Below are positions 25,050 through 33,067 of a stretch of 64,000 nt of DNA, piece by piece (position 1 is the first letter of the stretch; the number at the start of each line of letters is the position of its first letter). The notes beneath the pieces were generated by a model. It was not told the origin of the DNA. It did not search any database and saw nothing but the letters and a program-made list of their open reading frames with translations. The translations under genes were made by a program, and so were the position numbers. Source of the DNA: Allomuricauda sp. (GTDB taxonomy: Bacteria > Bacteroidota > Bacteroidia > Flavobacteriales > Flavobacteriaceae); the NCBI RefSeq assembly GCF_028280385.1, contig NZ_JANQLX010000017.1, positions 310,001 through 374,000 on the forward strand. Direction: 5' to 3'.

Positions 25050-26549
25050 TTAGTTAGTATTAGTTGGCCTGCCCTGATCTGGATTTTTGGGGATAACAAT
25101 GGTTTGCAAGGCTTTGCCACTTATGTTGATCTGTATGCAATTTTCACCAAGGACCAAGGTGAATGTTCTGGCCTTTGGGTGTTCATTGAAAACGATGACC
25201 GCTATACTGCCATCAGCATTTTGGGCAGCGGTAACCTCTAGGTTCTGATCGGCAATTTCAAATCCGATGCGAACAGCACCTGGTCGGATGTATTTGCTAA
25301 AATGGGAAAGGGTGTAGTACAGGGGCGTAAAATACACCTCATCCTTAACGGGATCTACAATAACCGGGGCCACACACCAGTTTTTGGCCCAATTGGGCCC
25401 ACCTTGTGTGTCAAGCAGCATATTCCAGTCAATCCAGCCGTCTACCCAGTTGTTCAAACATCCTATAATATCCTTGGCATACCTGTACACCGGGACATAT
25501 TTGGGATGCATGTGTTTGTGCTCCTTAGGTGCCCAGTCCCAACCCCAATCAGTTGCTTCTTTGGACCAATACCATAGATCATCCCGCCATTTGGGGACCT
25601 CGGCATCCACGCAGGCCTCTGTCTGGATAAGATGCTTGTTCGGTGCTTTTTGATGAGCATATTGTAGAGCCTCAGGGTAGACTTCGAAAGTACTGGCATA
25701 CCAATGGATAGCGGTTCCATCAAAGTATTTGGAAGTTTCTTCGGATTGGAACATGATGTTCACCCATTCCTTCAGATGTTCCCGATTTTGGTCATAGCCA
25801 AATATTCTAATCTGTCCCTTCCCTTGTGCCTCCAAGGTTGGTCCAAGATGGTGTTGGACAAAATGGGTCATTTCCATGGGGGAAAAGTGCATACTTTCCC
25901 AGTTATTGCCGTTCCCCAAGGGTTCATTTTCCACGGTAAAGCCCCAGATGTCTATTCCTTCAGCTTTGTAGGCATCCACAAACTTGGCAAAGAAAAGAGC
26001 CCAGGTGCCATAGTAGTCCGGCAGTAATTTTCCACCAACCCAGTCCTTGTTGTCCTTCATCCAAGGCGGTGCTGTCCAGGGAGAAGCAAGTATTTTAAAC
26101 CCTTCCTCCGACGCGGACATGGCTTCCTTAATCATAGGAATAATACCGTTCTTATCCCGCTCTATGGAAAAATGTTGTAGTTCCCTGTCATTTTCCACTG
26201 GGGCATAGGAATAATTGCCCAAGGAAAAATCGCAGGAATTCATGTGTGTCCTCGTCAAGGAATAGCAAGCTCCTTCCGGCCCAAAATAGGCCTCCAATAT
26301 CTTTTTCCGGTTTTCAGCCCCCAGTTGATTGAGCAAATGGGCTGAAGATTGTGTAAATGAGCCACCAAATCCGGTGATGGTCTGAAATTTTTCTTCTGGT
26401 AAAAGTCTTATCATCACCTCTTCTTTAGCTTTCTCAGCAGCGGAAACAACAGTTAGCCTATAGCCTTCTGCCGAAGTCTCATAGATTTCCACCTCCAAAC
26501 GGTTGGTGCAAGATTCCGTTGCTATTTCTTCTTCTGTGATCAAAATCAA
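25050..26549 (-). CDS. Cytoplasmic GH30-family beta-glucanase/glucosidase
   Basis: A 499-residue GH30 enzyme (clan GH-A barrel plus a beta-sandwich formed by both ends). FQTITGFGGSFTQSSAHLL is the typical start of the family. The acid/base candidate is Glu209 in FTVENEPLG; the nucleophile candidate is Glu311 in LIQTEACVD. There is no signal peptide, so it should act in the cytoplasm. GH30 members next to GH16/GH17 often cut beta-1,6 branches or side glucose of laminarin; other GH30 activities are possible. The start is a TTG: an in-frame TAA lies only 3 nt upstream and no ATG occurs before residue 46, while AAGGAA about 10 nt upstream serves as ribosome-binding site. Confidence 0.9.
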   Translation of the reverse strand: MILITEEEIATESCTNRLEVEIYETSAEGYRLTVVSAAEKAKEEVMIRLLPEEKFQTITGFGGSFTQSSAHLLNQLGAENRKKILEAYFGPEGACYSLTRTHMNSCDFSLGNYSYAPVENDRELQHFSIERDKNGIIPMIKEAMSASEEGFKILASPWTAPPWMKDNKDWVGGKLLPDYYGTWALFFAKFVDAYKAEGIDIWGFTVENEPLGNGNNWESMHFSPMEMTHFVQHHLGPTLEAQGKGQIRIFGYDQNREHLKEWVNIMFQSEETSKYFDGTAIHWYASTFEVYPEALQYAHQKAPNKHLIQTEACVDAEVPKWRDDLWYWSKEATDWGWDWAPKEHKHMHPKYVPVYRYAKDIIGCLNNWVDGWIDWNMLLDTQGGPNWAKNWCVAPVIVDPVKDEVYFTPLYYTLSHFSKYIRPGAVRIGFEIADQNLEVTAAQNADGSIAVIVFNEHPKARTFTLVLGENCIQINISGKALQTIVIPKNPDQGRPTNTN

Positions 26550-26594
26550 TTTTTTACCGATTCCTTTTATTTAGTCCTACTTGCCAACCACATG

Positions 26595-27887
26595 CTATTG
26601 CGGCACTGCTTGTTCCCTTTTCAATGGGGGAGTCAAGACATCTTCCATGAGGGCATCCACGTCCCCGTTATAGGTTTTTGTAATGGGGTTTCCATTGCGG
26701 GTAAGTCCCTCGAAAACACCTTGGTCCACCATCTCCCAAAGCGCATATTTGGCCTGACCTTCCAAGGTAAAGAGGCCAAAGTGGTTTTCCGAACCGTGTT
26801 TGTTATGGGCATCTTTCCACTTTTCATTGAAAGCTTCAAAATAGAAGCAGGAAATACCTGCTTTGTTGGTCCATTCCCGTAGGTGCTTGTGGTACAATGC
26901 TTCTTTGTATTCATCCGTGGCCTTGGAGCCTTTTGGCCCATAATGTCCGTTGGAAACTGTGGCCCATCCGGTTTCTCCAATATGAATCGGTTTGTCCACT
27001 CCCAAACTTTTCATGTGATTGCCAACTGCCTCGTACTGAGACATTGCAAAGGCCTTTGCCCTGAGCATGGCCGCCTCAATCTTGGCAATATCGGACAGTT
27101 GTTCCTCGTCTTCGGGAACGCCCCAGAATTCTGGATTGTAATGGGTATTGTGGTAGGGATAGGTGTGCATGGAAATATAGTCCACGGCCTTGATTAAATC
27201 CGCTAGGTCTTGAGTGTGGTATTCTGGATCTCCCCCACCCCATGAAGCAAAGTCATCCGAGCTGGTGATCCATAAAGCTGCAGGAAGTTTTCCTTCCTTC
27301 TTTAATGCCTGTAAGTGGTTGACCCATTTTAAAATTACACTAGGTTGCACATAATAACTTGTGGCCCATTTTACCATGGCCTCATTGCCCACGGCAATGA
27401 TTTTTACAATATCTGGATACTCATTTGCCAAGGCTACGGCCCTTGCTATTTCACCTTCATTCTGTTCACTTTCCACGTTGTGGTCCGGCTCCATGCCGGT
27501 CCAGGCATTTTTGCAGTCTATCCATGCCCCCAGCATCACATACATCTCAAAATCGGGGTCGTCCTGTTTCATCTCGCGGATGGCCTTTAGCAAATTGGAG
27601 GCTTGTTGCAATTGTACGTTATAGGTCCGTACTATTTTGATGCCCATGGCCGCCAAGATGCGCATATCTTCTTTAAGCTCGTCGAGGGTAGGTTGAACAT
27701 CGCGGGAAATGGCTCTATATCCACCATAGGAGATGGCCAAGTAATCTGGGTTGCCTAAAATATCTTTAGCTGTCACTTCTAGTTTTATTTGGGATTGATG
27801 ATTTTCTGTACTATTCTTTTTCTCCTTGCAGGCTTGGCCAGAAACCATGACCGCCAATACAAGAAAAAGTTTTGTTGTTAGTTTCAT
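26595..27887 (-). CDS. GH17-family glucanase lipoprotein
   Basis: A 430-residue GH17-like TIM-barrel enzyme. The signal KLFLVLAVMVSGQACKEKKN has a lipobox Cys near residue 20, so it is membrane-anchored in the periplasm or on the surface. The acid/base candidate is Glu169 in IIAVGNEAMVKW, and the nucleophile candidate is Glu305 in IHIGETGWATVSNG. It has extra segments compared with the cytoplasmic GH17 at 20515 and a C-terminal tail of about 50 residues. It probably shortens beta-1,3-glucan before passage across the inner membrane. It lies 16 bp after the phosphorylase gene and 45 bp before GH30, in the same operon. Confidence 0.88.
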   Translation of the reverse strand: MKLTTKLFLVLAVMVSGQACKEKKNSTENHQSQIKLEVTAKDILGNPDYLAISYGGYRAISRDVQPTLDELKEDMRILAAMGIKIVRTYNVQLQQASNLLKAIREMKQDDPDFEMYVMLGAWIDCKNAWTGMEPDHNVESEQNEGEIARAVALANEYPDIVKIIAVGNEAMVKWATSYYVQPSVILKWVNHLQALKKEGKLPAALWITSSDDFASWGGGDPEYHTQDLADLIKAVDYISMHTYPYHNTHYNPEFWGVPEDEEQLSDIAKIEAAMLRAKAFAMSQYEAVGNHMKSLGVDKPIHIGETGWATVSNGHYGPKGSKATDEYKEALYHKHLREWTNKAGISCFYFEAFNEKWKDAHNKHGSENHFGLFTLEGQAKYALWEMVDQGVFEGLTRNGNPITKTYNGDVDALMEDVLTPPLKREQAVPQ

Positions 27888-27903
27888 AATACGATTTTTT
27901 CAT

Positions 27904-30900
27904 TCATCTTAATCTTGATTCCTTTAGGTTAACAATTATGTATCGGACCTCGTCGGTTCTTTCAAAAAGCTCCTTGCTATGTTGTAGGTCCAGACTTAAG
28001 GTATTAAAGGTTGTTTTACTGTTGTTTTTATCCAGGACCACCACGCTCTCCTCTGCTGATATATTGTAGATGATGGGTACTTGGCAATAGGTAAAGCAAA
28101 GTGCGTCTTGATCCACCTGGATTTTTCGCTTTTGGGAATTAACATCCACAAAATTGAAGCTTGTTGAAGCTGTTAGGAATTCGCTTTTTCTTAGCAAGAC
28201 CGGATTGAACTTTAGTGCCCCGTCTTCAACAAACACGCCCAATTCCCCAAACCTGCTTAGGATATCTTCTTTCACCTGACCGGTCATACCGGGCTGTTGG
28301 GCGCCTTTTCCTGCCGGAGTATGGGAATAGGGATCTGTTGGGAAAGCACCATAGAGTTCAGGGGACTTATGTACCCCAATACCCTCATTGATTTCATAAA
28401 AATGCTCCAACAATTTGCCCACCACAACAGCATCAGCCCCTTTTTCGATGGCTTCTACGGAACACTCCATAACTGCCAACAACAATTTGGAAACCATATG
28501 CCAATAGATGGACCCAAGGCCTTCATATCCATAAAAAGTTCCCGACCTTCCGGTAAATGCCTTATGGTTGAAGACATCCTCAAAAATTTGAAGCACCAAT
28601 CCAGATTCCTTATCAAGCAGTTGTTGGTATTTTTCCGATAAAGCATGGAGAGCCTCTTCCAAGTCTCCGGCGTTTTTGAAGTCGCCGTTGAAGTGGAAGT
28701 CCCCATTGATATCTTTTTCTAGCACCTTTACATCGCCATCCTCCACTAGTTTGGACAACAATCCGGATTTATTGACCTGCTCTGCCGGAATGGTATTTTT
28801 ATTCATGAACGAAGGCAGTTCTTTGTTCGGGTACAGTAAATAGCTGTACTGGTCTGGTCGGAACAATTTGCTTTGCTTTAGGCCATCCAATACCTCCAAA
28901 TTCTGTTTGGGTGTCAGGTAACCCGAACTCAAAACTGCTACTTGCCCTTCCAACATTTCGCTCAAATAAGAAATGGAAGCGCTCTTTCCTTCGGTCACTG
29001 TCATTAAATTATAGGCATGGTACATCCCATCCTCCCTTTTGTTGGCAGCAATGGAGTGCTCCAAAAATTCGAGGGCAATGGATATCATCTGCTTTAATTC
29101 ATCAACTGCCAACGCTGACTTTTGACCGGTAAAAGCATTATCGTAGATATTTGTTCTAAACAGGCTGCCAGCCTGGCCCAATTCCTGGACAATCTGAAAT
29201 CTTTCTTCGTCCCCCAATGATCCTGAAAGTAAATAGTGATGTTCCGCAAAGGTCTTGGCAATGCTACTGAAAAACCCGTGTACTTCTTTGGAAAGTCCCA
29301 CTTCCTTAACCTCAGAACCCTCCAACAATTCCTCGAAGAATTTTAAAAATCTTCGCAAATAATACAGGGTTACCATAGACACCCCATTGCCCACCAGGGC
29401 ATTGTTGGCATCATTCCATTCTGGACGCTGGGTATTCATCCAAATACCTCCTTCCGGTACCAAATTGGACAGTTTGGACAAGACAGTCGCCAATATTTTT
29501 TCTAGGAAATTGGCCTTGTGGATGGTATTATCGCTTGTAGTGAGCAGGGCCCCATCAGCACCCAATTCCATTCTTCGCTCGCGGATGGTTTTATCCAACG
29601 CTTCATCAAACTCAATGGTATCCTTTGGGTTCTTTACAATATCCTCAAACCCCTTGATTCTGTAAGGCACATTGGCGTAGACAAAAAGATCCTGACCAAA
29701 ATAACTGTCCAGCTTGCCCGGATAATGGTCTTGAATAAACTCCAAGAATTTCAGCAAATAGATGATTTGGTGGTCGCCCCAATATCCGATATAGGACCAT
29801 GGGTCATCTGGTTCAACTATTTCCCAATCAAATCCTCCTTTTGTAATTCTATAGGGATTGTAGCCATCAAAGGTGGTGGCATTCAAGAACTTGTGGATCA
29901 TGTTTTCAATGAATTCCGGATAAGAATGCGCTAGTGCCTCCCAATTTTGGAAGATATCCCGCCAATTTCCTTCATAATCCAGAATCTTGGATCCGTCTAC
30001 TTCACTCCTTGTATTGATGGAAAACCTGTTCCAAGGCCTACTGGGGTCGCCATGCCTGCGACTGAATTTTAAGGGCATGTATTCCAAGCAGAGACGCACA
30101 AAATCGCTATCGTGGTTTTGATCCGTCAATGTTTTAAGTGCTGATAGTGGAAATACCCCTGGTAAATCAGCAAGGATGTTCTCCGCATTTTTGAAAACTT
30201 CCTTATTGGCTTTTGAAAGGTAGTCCTCAAAATCCCATTTTTCAATTCGGTATCCATCATCGAAAATCCCACCACGCATTATGTTGAACAGGGTGTTGGA
30301 GAAATGTCGGGTATCCCTTAGACCATCCGAGGTCAATTGAAGACCATCGGAAGCTGCCGTTAAGGCTATGAGCTGCTTTGTTCCTTTCTCAATATCCTCA
30401 TTTATGTTTTGGGCCACTTGTGCCGGATTCTTAAGGGAAGCGGCAATTTCAACTATGGCGGAATGGTTCTGGTTGACGTTTAGAACGATCATCCACTGTT
30501 TACTGGATTTTGGGGCCAAAAGCAAATCCGTATTTAAAAAATAGGCTCCTTTTTCCGCTTTTATATCGGTCTCTTGGTGCACGGTGTGTTTGGTCCTAAA
30601 ATCGTTGAGTTGTAATGAAGACAAAAGGTACTTGGGGTTTTCCAAACCAATGGACCAGGCCACATTTGCCTTCAAGGCCTCGCTGGGTTCCGCCTTATCC
30701 ACAATAATGGCGCTTAGTGCGTATATACCTATGCCTTCCTTTTCAATTAATTCACTGCGCTTGTATGCGTCCACTAAATTGCTCTGTCTGTTCTGCAGGT
30801 CACTTCCAACACCATAAGGGATTAAATTCTGCACACCATCCAAGACGGAAACCTTGACTTCCTGATCACCCAAATTGGACAAAGATGACTTCCTTACAAA

Positions 30901-31365
30901 ACCATAGGTATCACTGGAGTTCCATTGATAACTGTACTTCAGGTCCAAATCATGGTTTATTTCTTCGAAGAGAATTTTATTGCCGTAAACACTTTTATAC
31001 AGATTTCTGGAAACTTGGTATTTTCCCCGATCACGGTCAGAAAAGGGTTCCCAAACTACAGGTCCATCTGGATGGTGCACAAGAAATATACTTTTGCTGC
31101 CGGTTATCTCCGCAGACTCCGTAATCTTATCGTCAGTATAGTACGGAAAAAGGGAATACTCCGTATTTTTTCGTCCAGCAGTCAGCCCTCCATTACTTGA
31201 AATGAACATCCAGTGATCGGAATCACTTACGATGCTCATAAAGAAAGGTCGTAATGAATCGCTATCTGAAATCTTGAAAAAGTTTTCGTCGCCTATTTTA
31301 AGCTGTTCCATTGTTTTGGTATTAACTGCTTTGGTTTCTTTTTCCAGTGATGCTTCACTTATCAT
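27904..31365 (-). CDS. Large glucan phosphorylase, GH149/GH94-like (beta-1,3-oligoglucan phosphorylase)
   Basis: An ~1153-residue cytoplasmic protein with no signal peptide. The build is that of inverting phosphorylases: an N-terminal beta-sandwich (MFISSNGGLTAGRKNTEYSLFPYY), a helical linker, an (alpha/alpha)6 barrel (DYEGNWRDIFQNWEALAHSYP, IGYWGDHQIIYLLKFLE, RPEWNDANNALVGNGVSMV) and a C-terminal beta part. The size (about 1,100 residues) and the neighbours GH17, GH30 and GH16 fit GH149, whose known members phosphorolyse beta-1,3-oligoglucans to glucose-1-phosphate. GH94 proteins are usually ~800 residues. The track start at 31377 is TTG; ATG at 31365 is preferred. Assignment to GH149 rests on length, architecture and context and was not tested by profile search. 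Confidence 0.7.
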   Translation of the reverse strand: MISEASLEKETKAVNTKTMEQLKIGDENFFKISDSDSLRPFFMSIVSDSDHWMFISSNGGLTAGRKNTEYSLFPYYTDDKITESAEITGSKSIFLVHHPDGPVVWEPFSDRDRGKYQVSRNLYKSVYGNKILFEEINHDLDLKYSYQWNSSDTYGFVRKSSLSNLGDQEVKVSVLDGVQNLIPYGVGSDLQNRQSNLVDAYKRSELIEKEGIGIYALSAIIVDKAEPSEALKANVAWSIGLENPKYLLSSLQLNDFRTKHTVHQETDIKAEKGAYFLNTDLLLAPKSSKQWMIVLNVNQNHSAIVEIAASLKNPAQVAQNINEDIEKGTKQLIALTAASDGLQLTSDGLRDTRHFSNTLFNIMRGGIFDDGYRIEKWDFEDYLSKANKEVFKNAENILADLPGVFPLSALKTLTDQNHDSDFVRLCLEYMPLKFSRRHGDPSRPWNRFSINTRSEVDGSKILDYEGNWRDIFQNWEALAHSYPEFIENMIHKFLNATTFDGYNPYRITKGGFDWEIVEPDDPWSYIGYWGDHQIIYLLKFLEFIQDHYPGKLDSYFGQDLFVYANVPYRIKGFEDIVKNPKDTIEFDEALDKTIRERRMELGADGALLTTSDNTIHKANFLEKILATVLSKLSNLVPEGGIWMNTQRPEWNDANNALVGNGVSMVTLYYLRRFLKFFEELLEGSEVKEVGLSKEVHGFFSSIAKTFAEHHYLLSGSLGDEERFQIVQELGQAGSLFRTNIYDNAFTGQKSALAVDELKQMISIALEFLEHSIAANKREDGMYHAYNLMTVTEGKSASISYLSEMLEGQVAVLSSGYLTPKQNLEVLDGLKQSKLFRPDQYSYLLYPNKELPSFMNKNTIPAEQVNKSGLLSKLVEDGDVKVLEKDINGDFHFNGDFKNAGDLEEALHALSEKYQQLLDKESGLVLQIFEDVFNHKAFTGRSGTFYGYEGLGSIYWHMVSKLLLAVMECSVEAIEKGADAVVVGKLLEHFYEINEGIGVHKSPELYGAFPTDPYSHTPAGKGAQQPGMTGQVKEDILSRFGELGVFVEDGALKFNPVLLRKSEFLTASTSFNFVDVNSQKRKIQVDQDALCFTYCQVPIIYNISAEESVVVLDKNNSKTTFNTLSLDLQHSKELFERTDEVRYIIVNLKESRLR

Positions 31366-31382
31366 TGTCAAATTCAATATGT

Positions 31383-32924
31383 TTATGTCCTAATCAACAA
31401 ATCTTCCACTTCCTCCAATGTTTTGCCTTTGGTTTCCACTACATAACGGGAAACGAAAATGAACGCGACGGAGGAAAAAATCGCATAAATGGCAAAGGTC
31501 CAAGTAGGCCCCAGATTGGTAAGTTCCCAAGGAAAAACCTGGGTTACCGAAAAACTCACCAAGGAATTGAAAAAGCCCACAACTGAAATGGCAATTCCTT
31601 TGATCTTGTTCGGGAATATCTCCGATATCAATGTCCACATTACGGGTCCCAGCGAAATGGCAAATGCCGCCACATAGAGTAAAATGGCAATCAGTACCAA
31701 GGTGGCATTGATTTGGATGAAATTGGTGACCTGATTCCTCTTGAATTCCAAAAATTGCGCCGGGCCCAGTTTTCCCCTTACTTCATTGAACAGTGCTGTT
31801 TGGCTATCATAGGTTTTACCCTCCAATTCGGTCAACGCCACATAAATCTGGTAATCCTCCACTTTCCGTAAAGACGATTCCTTGAATTCGTAGCTGGCAT
31901 TGTTAAAGGCAAAAGTGGCCATGAGCAAGGCTATTGTCATGACGCCAGAACCTATTAAAAGTAGTGGTTTTCGACCTAATTTATCAATCAGCCAAATGGC
32001 GACCAAGGTAAACACCAAATTGGTCAAGCCCACCACAATGGCCTGCAAAAATGAGGAATCAGTGCTTCCCCCAGCCTGTTCAAATATGGTAGGTGCATAG
32101 TAAAATATAGCGTTGATTCCCGTAATCTGTTGAAAGAAGGCAATGCCAAGGGCTATGATCATTATAGTGGCGTATTTACTTTTGAACAAGTCCGCCAAAC
32201 GTCCTTTTTGTTCCTTTTTTTCGCGTCCCCTTTGGATTTCCATTACGGTGATTTCCGCATATTCCTCGCCTCCAATTTTCTGCAAGATTTTTCGGGCCAG
32301 CTTGATCTTGTTCAATTTTAGAATCAACCATCTTGGACTTTGTGGAACGGTAAAAAGGGACAAGAAGTAAACTACTGCCGGAATGGCCTCCACCCCGAGC
32401 ATCCATCGCCAGCTTTCGTCACCGTAATTCACCAAGAAATAATTGGAAAAATAGGCCACAGAAATACCGATAACAATATTCAATTGGTTGAAGGACACCA
32501 AACTCCCTCTAAGGTTGGGGGGTGCTATTTCCGCAATGTAAATAGGTGCTATAAGAATAGCCCCGCCAATGCCAACACCACCTATAATGCGGGCTATAAT
32601 AAATTCCGTGTAACCTGTAGCCAAAGCCGACCATGTAGCGGAAATGGCAAAAAGTGCGGCCACAACGATCAATACTTTCTTTCTTCCAAACCTATCCGCC
32701 AGGGGTCCGGCCATCAAATTCCCGGCCATTGCCCCAAATATGACACAGCCCACCGCAAATCCCAGCATGGCATCTGTCATCTCAAAATAGGTAGTAATTC
32801 CTTTTATCGCACCGGATATCACCGCACTATCAAAACCCAACAGAAATCCTCCCAGTGCTACGATCAAACTGATGAGCACCGTATAGGATTTGTTCATTTT
32901 AACAACTTGCTTGTTCTGGGACAT
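31383..32924 (-). CDS. Sugar-porter MFS transporter (XylE/GLUT-like)
   Basis: A 513-residue, 12-segment sugar:H+ symporter. It shows the sugar-porter motifs GGFLLGFDSAVISGAI, GPLADRFGRKKVLI, ARIIGGVGIGGA, PESPRW-like VPQSPRWLI, QQITGINAIFYYAPTIF and VVETKGKTLEEVE near the end. A ~60-residue loop after the eighth segment (from NASYEFKESSLRKVEDY on) is longer than in XylE and is often seen in Bacteroidota members. It would import a monosaccharide, most simply glucose freed by the surface enzymes. It precedes the phosphorylase gene by 17 bp; a strong hairpin in the 143-bp gap upstream (32974-33005) may set its level. Confidence 0.92.
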   Translation of the reverse strand: MSQNKQVVKMNKSYTVLISLIVALGGFLLGFDSAVISGAIKGITTYFEMTDAMLGFAVGCVIFGAMAGNLMAGPLADRFGRKKVLIVVAALFAISATWSALATGYTEFIIARIIGGVGIGGAILIAPIYIAEIAPPNLRGSLVSFNQLNIVIGISVAYFSNYFLVNYGDESWRWMLGVEAIPAVVYFLSLFTVPQSPRWLILKLNKIKLARKILQKIGGEEYAEITVMEIQRGREKKEQKGRLADLFKSKYATIMIIALGIAFFQQITGINAIFYYAPTIFEQAGGSTDSSFLQAIVVGLTNLVFTLVAIWLIDKLGRKPLLLIGSGVMTIALLMATFAFNNASYEFKESSLRKVEDYQIYVALTELEGKTYDSQTALFNEVRGKLGPAQFLEFKRNQVTNFIQINATLVLIAILLYVAAFAISLGPVMWTLISEIFPNKIKGIAISVVGFFNSLVSFSVTQVFPWELTNLGPTWTFAIYAIFSSVAFIFVSRYVVETKGKTLEEVEDLLIRT

Positions 32925-32973
32925 ATAGATTGCTGGTTTCTATTGGTAATGGGATGTTGATACCCGATTGGTT

Positions 32974-33005
32974 GGATAGGCCGGACCATACGTCCGACCT
33001 ATTCC
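32974..33005. repeat. Strong intergenic hairpin upstream of sugar-porter gene
   Basis: GGATAGGCCGGAC and GTCCGACCTATTCC can pair over about 12 bp with one mismatch and one bulge around a CATAC loop. It lies between the repeat lipoprotein gene and the transporter gene on the same strand. There is no T-run after it on the minus strand, so it looks like an mRNA processing/stability element or a protein site rather than a terminator. Confidence 0.5.
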
Positions 33006-33067
33006 GTAACAACCAATTTTCTAATTCACCATTATTCCTGATACACAAGAATAATTTCTTTATGATT

